NCBI RefSeq assembly: GCF_025244825.1
Contig: NZ_CP104263.1
Coordinates: 806,001-870,000 of the forward strand
Direction of reading: 5' to 3'
DNA length: 64,000 nucleotides
Source of the DNA: Arthrobacter jinronghuae
GTDB lineage: Bacteria > Actinomycetota > Actinomycetes > Actinomycetales > Micrococcaceae
The position numbers and the translations under genes were made by a program. This document shows positions 56,979 to 64,000 of this stretch, one piece after another (position 1 is the stretch's first letter; each line of letters opens with the position of its first letter). Below the pieces are notes generated by a model that saw only the letters and a list, made by a program, of their open reading frames with translations, made no database searches and was not told where the DNA came from.

Positions 56979-57392
56979 ATGAGTACCTCTACACCCGTCC
57001 CGTCCACCGCTGTCACCGACGAAAGCCGGTGCCCCTGCCTCAGCGGGGAAACCTACGGGAACTGCTGCGGACGCTTCCACTCCGGAGCCGCCACCGCCCC
57101 CACCGCGGAGGCGCTGATGCGCTCGCGGTACAGCGCCTTCGCCACCGGTAACGTCCCCTACCTGCTGGCCACGTGGCATCCGGACCACCGTCCCGCGAAC
57201 CTCGAGCTGGACGCAGGGATCGAATGGCGGCGGCTGGATATCCTTTCCACCTCCGGCGGCGGCCCCCTGGACAACACCGGCACGGTTGAGTTCCTTGCCC
57301 ACTACCGGCAGGACGGCCAGCGCGGTACACAGCAGGAAAGAAGCAGCTTTGTTCGTGAACGGGGCCAATGGCTCTATGTGGAGGGCCGATAG
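56979..57392 (+). CDS. YchJ-family protein (UPF0225)
   Basis: A 137-residue protein with a SEC-C-like cysteine motif RCPCLSGETYGNCCGRFH near the N-terminus followed by an NTF2-like domain (TAEALMRSRYSAFATGNVPYLLATWHP). GATACT at 56967-56972 is six bases before the ATG, suggesting leaderless transcription. Function unknown. The last frame-end residues VEGR are typical in length for the family. Confidence 0.9.
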   Translation: MSTSTPVPSTAVTDESRCPCLSGETYGNCCGRFHSGAATAPTAEALMRSRYSAFATGNVPYLLATWHPDHRPANLELDAGIEWRRLDILSTSGGGPLDNTGTVEFLAHYRQDGQRGTQQERSSFVRERGQWLYVEGR

Positions 57393-57540
57393 CCCGCCGC
57401 TCCTTCCGGACAGCCACGGGCGGGACCTAGGCTTGAAAGCATCCGACGGCGGCCCCGAAACAGGCCCGCTCAGGGAAGCTCCCGAAACGCAGGCGCATCA
57501 GAGGTCCTGCATGTAAGTCGGATGAGCAGGCGAGGACACT

Positions 57541-58596
57541 ATGAAAGCACTCGTTTACGAAGGCCCCGGCCAGAAGTCCTGGAAGGACGTTCCCGACCCT
57601 CAGATCCACGACCCGCGGGATGCCATCGTCAAGATAGATACCACCACCATCTGCGGCACCGACCTGCATATCCTCAAAGGCGACGTTCCGGCAGTTACGC
57701 CGGGCCGGATCCTTGGCCATGAGGGGGTTGGCACCGTTACGGAGACCGGCTCCGGCGTGAATGCCTTCAAGACCGGCGACAAAGTGATCCTGTCCTGTGT
57801 ATCGGCGGACGGTTCCTGCAGTTTCTGCAAGGACGGGCTCTATTCGCACTGCACCGGAGAGGAAGGGCAGTCCGGTATCGGCTGGATCTTCGGACACCTG
57901 ATCGACGGGACGCAGGCCGAGTACGTCCGTGTGCCTTACGCGGACACGTCCATGTACCGGCTGCCGGAGAACGTCTCCCAGGAGCATGGTGTCCTGCTCA
58001 GCGACATCTTCCCCACCGGGTTTGAAATGGGTGTGCAGTACGGGCAGGTCCAGCCCGGCGACGTCGTCGCCGTGATCGGCGCAGGCCCCGTGGGGCTGGC
58101 CGTGATTGCGACCTCGGGACTGTACGGTGCCGCGAAAATCATCGCCGTGGACCTGGACGCCAACCGGGTGGAGCAGGCCCGAAAATTCGGTGCCACCCAC
58201 GGCGTGAACTCCGGGGATGAGAACTGGCGGGAACAGATCATGGACCTGACGGACGGCTGGGGCGTGGACGTCGCGGTGGAGGCCGTGGGTATCCCTGCCA
58301 CGTTCGAGATGTGCACCAGTATCGTCCGGCCCGGCGGCAACGTGGCCAACGTGGGGGTGCATGGGACGCCCGTGAGCCTGGAGCTGGACCGGCTGTGGAT
58401 CGAGAACATCAACATCAGCATGGGCCTGGTCAACACGAATACCCTGTCCATGCTCCTGAAACTGATTGCCGAGGGGAAGCTACCGGCCGAGGAGTTCATC
58501 AGCCACCGCTATTCGCTGGCCGACATCCTCACGGCTTACGACACCTTCTCCCGCGCCGCCGAAACGAACGCGCTCAAGGTGATCCTGCAGGCCTGA
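57541..58596 (+). CDS. Zinc-dependent alcohol dehydrogenase
   Basis: A 351-residue medium-chain dehydrogenase. The catalytic zinc ligands are Cys38 (TICGTDLH), His60 and Glu61 (GHEGVG). The structural zinc ligands are Cys86, Cys93, Cys96 and Cys104. The NAD motif is VAVIGAGPVGLAV. It resembles isopropanol/short-chain alcohol dehydrogenases. A terminator at 58619-58647 closes the unit. Confidence 0.93.
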   Translation: MKALVYEGPGQKSWKDVPDPQIHDPRDAIVKIDTTTICGTDLHILKGDVPAVTPGRILGHEGVGTVTETGSGVNAFKTGDKVILSCVSADGSCSFCKDGLYSHCTGEEGQSGIGWIFGHLIDGTQAEYVRVPYADTSMYRLPENVSQEHGVLLSDIFPTGFEMGVQYGQVQPGDVVAVIGAGPVGLAVIATSGLYGAAKIIAVDLDANRVEQARKFGATHGVNSGDENWREQIMDLTDGWGVDVAVEAVGIPATFEMCTSIVRPGGNVANVGVHGTPVSLELDRLWIENINISMGLVNTNTLSMLLKLIAEGKLPAEEFISHRYSLADILTAYDTFSRAAETNALKVILQA

Positions 58597-58618
58597 ACGG
58601 TTCTTCTGCGGGCAGGAG

Positions 58619-58647
58619 GGCGGCAGCCGGTTCCGGCTGCCGCCTTT
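58619..58647 (+). terminator. Rho-independent terminator after the first alcohol dehydrogenase
   Basis: A perfect 12-bp stem (58619-58630 with 58633-58644), loop TT, then TTTGTG. Confidence 0.85.
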
Positions 58648-58728
58648 GTGTGCAGCGGCGGCACGGGCAGATAATGAGAACTGCGGCCGCGTCTGCCCCC
58701 GCAGTTCTGAGTTCAGAAGAGGTTTTCC

Positions 58729-59745
58729 ATGTCTAACGGCACCATGATTGCAGGACGGCTCAACGTTGAGACCGGCACGTTCGCCATGAAGGAAGTTCCG
58801 ATTCCCGATCCCGGTCCGGGCTTTGTCCGTATCAAGGTCGGAGCTGCGGGCGTGTGCCTGTCCGACGTCCACCTGATTCAGGGCATGCTGCGCCCGCAGT
58901 TCCTCGAGGGCAACGAGGTCACCCTCGGCCACGAGGTGGCCGGCACCGTGGACCTTCCCGGAACAGGAGTCACCTCCGTGGCTCCCGGCGACCGGGTGGT
59001 GGTGCAGGCCGGGTACGAGTACAACGGCGTCACGCTGACCATGGGTGTTGATTTCGACGGCGGCTGGGCCGAGTACCTCGTGGTTCCCGCCGGTGTGCTG
59101 GTACCGCTGGGGGATGACATTCCCTTCGACCAGGCGTCCATCATTCCGGACGCCGTGTCCACTCCCTGGGCTGCCATTGCCTCCACAGCTGAAGTGCGCG
59201 CCGGTGAAGCAGTGGGCGTCTGGGGCATCGGCGGGCTCGGTGCCCACGGTGTCCAGCTGCTGCGCCTGATTGGTGCCGCGCCCATCATTGCCGTTGATCC
59301 CATCCCCGAGGCCCGGGAGCGTGCCCTGGAATTCGGTGCGGATCTGGCCCTCGATCCGATGGCGGAGGATTTCCCGGACGCGATGAAGGCCGCCACCGCC
59401 GGCCAGGGGCTCGACGTCGCCCTGGACTTCGCCGGTGTCGACGCCGTCCGAACCCAGGCCATCAACTGCCTGGGCCGGAGCGGACGTCTTGTGCTCGTGG
59501 GCCTGTCCGGCAAGCCGATGACCATCAACGACAGCACCGGCTTCTCCTACGCACGCAAGCAGATCCGCGGCCATTACGGCTCGGACGCCCACCATGTGCC
59601 GCAGCTCGTGTCCCTGGCCCGGCTGGGCCGGCTCGACTTCGCCAAATCCGTCAGCGCACGCATTCCCCTGGCCGACGCCGAGCAGGCGGTCAAGGCGCTC
59701 GACGCGAAGGAAGGCAACCCGATCCGCCTGGTGCTGATCCCGTAG
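58729..59745 (+). CDS. Zinc-binding alcohol dehydrogenase-like protein without the structural zinc lobe
   Basis: A 338-residue medium-chain dehydrogenase. Catalytic-zinc residues Cys43 (GVCLSDVHL), His68 and Glu69 (GHEVAG) are present, and GVWGIGGLGAHGVQLLRL is the nucleotide motif. The four-cysteine structural zinc loop is absent, the region reading QAGYEYNGVTLTMGVDFDG instead. Substrate unknown. A long palindromic terminator follows at 59761-59800. Confidence 0.9.
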   Translation: MSNGTMIAGRLNVETGTFAMKEVPIPDPGPGFVRIKVGAAGVCLSDVHLIQGMLRPQFLEGNEVTLGHEVAGTVDLPGTGVTSVAPGDRVVVQAGYEYNGVTLTMGVDFDGGWAEYLVVPAGVLVPLGDDIPFDQASIIPDAVSTPWAAIASTAEVRAGEAVGVWGIGGLGAHGVQLLRLIGAAPIIAVDPIPEARERALEFGADLALDPMAEDFPDAMKAATAGQGLDVALDFAGVDAVRTQAINCLGRSGRLVLVGLSGKPMTINDSTGFSYARKQIRGHYGSDAHHVPQLVSLARLGRLDFAKSVSARIPLADAEQAVKALDAKEGNPIRLVLIP

Positions 59746-59760
59746 CGTCCCCGGCCGTAA

Positions 59761-59800
59761 ACAGCAGGAGCTCCCCGCCGCGGCGGGGAGCTCCTGCTGT
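59761..59800. terminator. Bidirectional terminator between convergent genes
   Basis: A perfect 40-base palindrome with two 20-bp arms and no loop, between the convergent alcohol dehydrogenase and NADP-oxidoreductase genes. It would serve both strands. Confidence 0.8.
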
Positions 59801-59816
59801 CCTTCTACGTGCGCCG

Positions 59817-60494
59817 TTACGGCATGTCAGCGTAGCGGACGGCGTCCGCAAGGGCCTGTTCCAGCCCCTTGGTATCCAGCGCTTTCACGTAGGCGGGGGT
59901 GTCCCGCTGCCAGCGCCAGCCCTCGGCCAGCTGGCCGGCGTTGACGACGTCGAACCCGAATTCGTTTATCAGGGACGTGACCAGTTCCTTGGACGCCGCG
60001 TCGTTGCCGGCAATCGGCAGCGCGCGGCGGTTCGGCGTTCCGGCGGGTGCGGCCTGGCTGGTCAGATGGTCCGCAATGATGTTGTTGAACGCCTTCACCA
60101 CGTGCGAATCGGGAAGGTGGTTCTGCAGCAGTTCGCTGGTAGTGCTGGACTCGTCGTCAAGCTCGGCAATGTTCCCGTCGCGCTGCGGGTAGTAGTTCAT
60201 GGTGTCGATGACGGTCTTGCCGCGCAGTTCCTCCACCGGCACGTCCGCGTAGTTCTTCAACGGGATGCTCACCACCACTAGGTCTGAGGCTTTCGCGGCT
60301 TCGGCCGGGGTGGCCGCACGGGCATGCTCGCCCAATTCCATGATGAGTACCTGGAGGGTCTCGGGGTCCCGTGAGTTACTGAGGACGACGTCGTACCCCT
60401 GCTTCACTGCCAGGCGAGCCAACTGCGACCCGATGTTCCCGCTGCCGATAAAGCCGATGGTCCGAATACGAGGTGTGCTCTCCAGTGTGCTCAT
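59817..60494 (-). CDS. NADP-binding oxidoreductase (F420-dependent NADP reductase-like)
   Basis: A 225-residue Rossmann protein similar to NADPH:F420 oxidoreductase-type and 6-phosphogluconate-like proteins: IGFIGSGNIGSQLARLAV, LVVVSIPLKNYADVPVEEL, TVIDTMNYYPQRDG and HVVKAFNNI. ATG 60494 and ATG 60503 are both possible starts; neither has a clear ribosome-binding site. The reaction is uncertain. It is divergent from the nickel transporter gene. Confidence 0.85.
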   Translation of the reverse strand: MSTLESTPRIRTIGFIGSGNIGSQLARLAVKQGYDVVLSNSRDPETLQVLIMELGEHARAATPAEAAKASDLVVVSIPLKNYADVPVEELRGKTVIDTMNYYPQRDGNIAELDDESSTTSELLQNHLPDSHVVKAFNNIIADHLTSQAAPAGTPNRRALPIAGNDAASKELVTSLINEFGFDVVNAGQLAEGWRWQRDTPAYVKALDTKGLEQALADAVRYADMP

Positions 60495-60575
60495 AAAGGG
60501 CATAACCGTGGAGGCTGCCAAATATTCCGGCCCTGCTGTTACGTCGCGGAAATCTAAGTTCCCTACGATCGGCCC

Positions 60576-61673
60576 ATGACTGCACCCTCCCGTCCCATTG
60601 CCCTGCCTGGTCCAGCCGCCCCGCAGGACCCCCGCCGTCGTCGGACACTGGTGTGGATGGGGCTCGCCGTCCTCGCCCTCCACCTGCTGGGGTGGGGCGG
60701 TTTCCTGCTGGCGGTCGCACCGCACGGATACACCACGGCTGCGGGATCAGGGTTCGGCGCCGGACTTGCCCTGACCGCCTACCTGCTGGGCGTACGGCAT
60801 GCGTTCGATGCGGACCACATCGCGGCGATCGATAACACGAGCCGAAAACTGGCTGCCGGCGGCAACCCGCCGGTCTCGACGGGTTTCTGGTTTGCCCTGG
60901 GCCATTCAACCGTTGTGCTGCTCGCCGTCGGGCTGCTCGCGGCCGGCGTGAATGTAGTCGCCGGGCAGCTCACCGACGACGCTTCGGTGCTTCGACAGTT
61001 TTCCGGGGTGTGGGGGCCGGCTGTTTCCGGGACCTTCCTACTGGCAATCGGTGCCATCAACCTGCTTGCCCTGCGCGGCATTGTCCGGGCGTACCGGAAA
61101 CTGCGGGCCGGGAGGTACAACGACGTCGAGCTGGAGCGGACGCTGGATCAGCGCGGATTGGTTGCCCGGATGCTGGCTCCGCTGGCACGCCGCGTGGATA
61201 AGGCCTGGAAGCTGTATCCACTCGGCTTCCTGTTCGGGCTCGGACTGGACACCGCCACCACCATCGGCCTGTTTGTGGTGGCGGGCGGTGCCGTCGTCGT
61301 CCTGCCGTGGCAGGCGGTGATGGTGCTGCCGCTGCTGTTCACCGCGGGCATGGTCCTTTTCGATTCGTTGGACGGGATCCTCATGAGCCGGGTCTACCGG
61401 TGGGCCTTCGACTCTCCACAACGCAAACTGTTCTACAACCTGGTCATTACGGTCGTTTCGGTGCTGGCTGCCTTCGGTGTCGGCGCTGTGGTGCTTGGCG
61501 GACTGTTCACCGAGACGCTGGCGCTGGAATCGGGGCCGGTCGCGTGGCTGGGGAACCTGGACCTGGAGTATTTCGGTTTCGGAGTGGTGGGTCTGTTTGT
61601 TGGCGTCTGGGGAATCGCCTACGCATTGCGGCGGGTCTCGGGGGATCGGCTGAGTATTTCTGAGAGGGCCTGA
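60576..61673 (+). CDS. NiCoT-family nickel/cobalt transporter
   Basis: A 365-residue, eight-segment permease of the HoxN/NixA type. The diagnostic HX4DH motif is RHAFDADHIAAIDN in TM2, and the second signature LGFLFGLGLDTATTIGLF is in TM5. It imports nickel or cobalt. TACGAT at 60564-60569 lies six bases before the ATG, so the transcript looks leaderless. The urease accessory genes nearby point to nickel supply for urease. Confidence 0.94.
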   Translation: MTAPSRPIALPGPAAPQDPRRRRTLVWMGLAVLALHLLGWGGFLLAVAPHGYTTAAGSGFGAGLALTAYLLGVRHAFDADHIAAIDNTSRKLAAGGNPPVSTGFWFALGHSTVVLLAVGLLAAGVNVVAGQLTDDASVLRQFSGVWGPAVSGTFLLAIGAINLLALRGIVRAYRKLRAGRYNDVELERTLDQRGLVARMLAPLARRVDKAWKLYPLGFLFGLGLDTATTIGLFVVAGGAVVVLPWQAVMVLPLLFTAGMVLFDSLDGILMSRVYRWAFDSPQRKLFYNLVITVVSVLAAFGVGAVVLGGLFTETLALESGPVAWLGNLDLEYFGFGVVGLFVGVWGIAYALRRVSGDRLSISERA

Positions 61674-61717
61674 TTCCGCCCGTGGAAATACCTGACTACT
61701 GGGGGCCCTCCTGAGCG

Positions 61718-62440
61718 TTACAGCCGGCGCAGGTAGCGTTCCGGGCCGTCGAGGAAACTCTTCCAATTGGTCACCAGATCCAGTTCGTCCCACTGGCGCT
61801 CCCGGAATCCCCACGGACCCAGCTCGAGGATCCGGGCTCCCGGAAGCGCGGCGAGAAGCGGTGAGTGGGTGGAGAGCAGGACCTGTGATTTGCCGTCTGC
61901 GAGCTTGTCCTTGAGGACACCCAACAGGGCCAGGCAACCGGAGAAGGACAACGCGGATTCGGGTTCGTCCAGGACCCACAGCCCCGGTCCGCGGAACCTG
62001 TCCGATGCCAGGGCCAGAAAGGATTCCCCGTGCGAGAGGGAATGGAACTCCACATCCAGGCGGGCCGTGGAGGGGTTCTGCTCCAAGTAGGTAAAAAATC
62101 CGTGCATCGTCTCGGCCCGCAGGAAATAGCCCCGCTTTGTCGCGCCGGGATTACGCACCAGCTGCAGGTGGCCGCTGAGCTCCGATTCGGTGCTGCGGGT
62201 AGTGTGACGGGCGCCGGTGGAACCGCCTTCGGGGGACAGGCCAAAGGCCAGTGCCACCGATTCGATCAGCGTGGACTTGCCGGAACCGTTTTCGCCCACG
62301 AAGACCGTGGCGGGGGCAAGGTCAAGCCCTCCATCCAGCAACTGGGCCACAGGAGGCAGGGTTGCAGGCCACTTCTGCCGGTCCAGAGGTTCCAAGGGAT
62401 GCTCCCGAACCTGGCGGATGGGGAATCGGTCCGAGAACAT
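61718..62440 (-). CDS. AAA-family ATPase (ABC-type nucleotide-binding fold)
   Basis: A 240-residue soluble ATPase: Walker A GENGSGKST near residue 50, an ABC-signature-like LSHGESFLAL, Walker B LWVLDEPESAL and a switch histidine in LLSTHSPLL. It resembles small predicted ATPases with no transport partner. It lies 18 bp downstream of ureD on the same strand, possibly at the end of the urease operon. Function unknown. Confidence 0.88.
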   Translation of the reverse strand: MFSDRFPIRQVREHPLEPLDRQKWPATLPPVAQLLDGGLDLAPATVFVGENGSGKSTLIESVALAFGLSPEGGSTGARHTTRSTESELSGHLQLVRNPGATKRGYFLRAETMHGFFTYLEQNPSTARLDVEFHSLSHGESFLALASDRFRGPGLWVLDEPESALSFSGCLALLGVLKDKLADGKSQVLLSTHSPLLAALPGARILELGPWGFRERQWDELDLVTNWKSFLDGPERYLRRL

Positions 62441-62458
62441 ACGCAGAGTGTGCCATGT

Positions 62459-63310
62459 TCAGGCTTGAAGGATCGGGTCAGGTTCACCCAGCAACCCGTC
62501 CTTCCAAGACCGGTAGACGGGGTCGGTTTCCCGTGCGGCTTCATGTGCCGTACCGGCAAGTGCCCGAATCGCTGCCCCCTCCGCCGCAAACTCCAGCCGC
62601 CGCGCACCGCCGTCACCTGGCCTGGCGCCGCCGGTCGGACGCAGCGACGGCGGCCGCCAACCCGCCGCCGTCGCACTGGAGAGCACCTTGGCGGAGCCCA
62701 GGACGCCGACGGCGCGTCGGCGCGGTCCGCGCAGATCAAGGTCTTCGTACAGGTAGTCCGTGTCCGGACCGGTCAACCGGGTGATGCTGCGCAGCGGCCC
62801 GGCCTCCTCGCCGGAGCGGCCGAGGACCAGCGTTTCGCGGATCAACACCCGTGCGCCGGTGCCCAGCTTCACACGGGTTTCGCGCAGTACGTTGGACCCG
62901 GCGGCAGCCACAAACGGCGCTCCCTCCCAGATCAGCACCGCACCCTCATCCAGCACCGCCTCCAGCGTCCAGCGGGACTGCTTGCCCTCGGCGTCGTAAG
63001 CCACCATGCCGGCCGGCTCGACCACCTCCAACGTGACACCCGGACCCACAGCCACCTCAATCCGGACATCATCTCCGCCGAGCAGCATCATGTGGATTCC
63101 GATCAGCGCCACCCGCAGCTGCCGCGCGCCGGAACCCGATCCGCCGGCAACCGGACGGGGCGCCAGATAATGCCCCTGGTCCAGGAGCGCGAAGCGTGCT
63201 CCCTCGCCGGCGGGTTCCACTGCGATGCGGGTAGGCCGCTGCCCGGGGTGTGCGCCGGCCGGTGCGGAAGCAGGCACCCGCTCAGTGCTGGTGTCGGACA
63301 GCTTCTTCAT
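62459..63310 (-). CDS. ureD: Urease accessory protein UreD
   Basis: A 283-residue UreD/UreH-type scaffold protein: [40 protein letters not shown] and the region [15 protein letters not shown] fit the family. It helps assemble the nickel metallocentre with UreF and UreG. ATG 63310 is chosen over ATG 63349; either way it overlaps the end of ureG, so translation is coupled. A Gly/Ala/Arg-rich loop lies about residues 200-225. Confidence 0.88.
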   Translation of the reverse strand: MKKLSDTSTERVPASAPAGAHPGQRPTRIAVEPAGEGARFALLDQGHYLAPRPVAGGSGSGARQLRVALIGIHMMLLGGDDVRIEVAVGPGVTLEVVEPAGMVAYDAEGKQSRWTLEAVLDEGAVLIWEGAPFVAAAGSNVLRETRVKLGTGARVLIRETLVLGRSGEEAGPLRSITRLTGPDTDYLYEDLDLRGPRRRAVGVLGSAKVLSSATAAGWRPPSLRPTGGARPGDGGARRLEFAAEGAAIRALAGTAHEAARETDPVYRSWKDGLLGEPDPILQA

Positions 63311-64000
63311 CCCCGTGCGTGTGGATAAACCCGCCGTCTTCGTCCGCATGGAAATGCGGAGCCATGGGCCCGGGATCCTGCGGCGTGTGCTGCCCGGACC
63401 GGTGCAGGGCCACCAACCCGCGGACCCAGGCGCAGAGTTCGTCCACGGTGTCCTGCTGCTTGCGGGAGAGGGCCAGCACCGGAGCTCCTTCCCTGGCCGC
63501 GACGGCGTCCGCCACCATCTGTTCCACGTCGACTTCCACGTACGGGGCCAGATCGATTTTGTTGATCACCAGCAGATCGGCACGGGCAATACCCGGTCCG
63601 CCCTTCCGGGCGACATCGCCGCCGCCGGCGACGTCCAGGACAAAGATCTGCGCGTCCACCAGGGCAGGGGAGAAGGTGGCAGTGAGGTTGTCGCCGCCGC
63701 TTTCGACCAGGACGAGGTCCAGCGGCGCGAAGTCCGATTCCAGGTCCTCCACGGCAAGCAGGTTGGTGGTCACGTCATCGCGGATGGCGGTGTGGGGACA
63801 GGCACCGGTTTCCACTGCGCGGATACGCTCTTCCGGGAGAACGCCCGCGGAGCGGAGGAACCGGGCATCCTCATCCGTGTAGATGTCGTTGGTGATCACG
63901 CCGATCTGCAGCTCACCGGCCATGGCCCGGCAGATGGTGGCAATCAACGAGCTCTTGCCGGTGCCGACCGGACCGGCAACTCCCAGGCGCAGCGATCGGG
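63282..64000 (-). CDS. ureG: Urease accessory GTPase UreG (5' end beyond the window)
   Basis: A SIMIBI-class GTPase that delivers nickel to urease. The P-loop GPVGTGKSS is near 63950-63980 on the minus strand, followed by [14 protein letters not shown], the CPH metal motif ([13 protein letters not shown]), [14 protein letters not shown] and the NKID specificity motif. At least 239 residues are present and the start is off the window. The C-terminus ends in a His-rich tail ([24 protein letters not shown] region), likely to bind nickel. The remaining urease genes presumably lie beyond 64000. Confidence 0.95.
   Translation of the reverse strand, partial: RSLRLGVAGPVGTGKSSLIATICRAMAGELQIGVITNDIYTDEDARFLRSAGVLPEERIRAVETGACPHTAIRDDVTTNLLAVEDLESDFAPLDLVLVESGGDNLTATFSPALVDAQIFVLDVAGGGDVARKGGPGIARADLLVINKIDLAPYVEVDVEQMVADAVAAREGAPVLALSRKQQDTVDELCAWVRGLVALHRSGQHTPQDPGPMAPHFHADEDGGFIHTHGDEEAVRHQH

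Overview
The window is 64 kb of high-GC chromosomal DNA from an actinobacterium, most likely an Arthrobacter-like member of the Micrococcaceae. I infer this from codon bias, the DUF222/HNH gene, actinobacterial-type xylose isomerase, frequent GTG/TTG starts and many apparently leaderless genes. Nearly all of it is ordinary coding sequence for a soil saprotroph. I see no rRNA, tRNA, phage, insertion sequence or CRISPR array.

Layout. 0-5 kb: xylose module (ROK repressor divergent from xylA-xylB, plus an aldose 1-epimerase). 5-14 kb: small cupin and GNAT genes, then a leftward oligosaccharide operon (binding protein, two permeases, GH3 glycosidase, CE7-type esterase) divergent from a LacI regulator, with strong candidate operators. 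The ABC ATPase is missing, as in systems that share an MsiK-type ATPase. 14-17.4 kb: DUF222/HNH protein, VOC protein, DUF5996. 17.4-22.4 kb: a complete 2-deoxyribose operon (SorC/DeoR regulator, deoC, FucP-type permease, mutarotase-like protein, deoxyribokinase) with an operator over its -35 box. 22.5-26.9 kb: DUF3817, Bcr/CflA efflux, and an SDR/DJ-1/aldo-keto reductase group.

27-42 kb is the most interesting metabolic region. It holds an aldehyde dehydrogenase, two LigM-type tetrahydrofolate-dependent aromatic O-demethylases, an orphan NMT1/SsuA-type binding protein and a MetF-type methylenetetrahydrofolate reductase. Interleaved are lutABC and a lactate permease. Together these suggest oxidation of vanillin-type aldehydes, methyl transfer from methoxyaromatic acids to tetrahydrofolate and handling of the C1 unit; no ring-cleavage genes lie in the window.

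42-50 kb: DUF1275, gamma-glutamyltransferase, L-lactate dehydrogenase, DUF72, a luciferase-like oxidoreductase, a thioesterase, DUF421 and a TerF-type vWA protein. 50-54 kb: two near-identical cold-shock genes, each with the same promoter/leader/terminator layout. The leaders share a hairpin with compensatory changes followed by a T-run. Between them are an array of ~206-bp palindromic repeats, a 15-bp GC repeat and a glutaminase-STAS-cyclic-nucleotide-domain fusion. 54-60 kb: an Nramp-like transporter lacking the classical metal-binding motif, a Ser/Thr kinase, YchJ, two alcohol dehydrogenases and an NADP-binding oxidoreductase. 60.5-64 kb: a NiCoT nickel transporter, an AAA ATPase, ureD and ureG (cut by the window end), the edge of a urease cluster.
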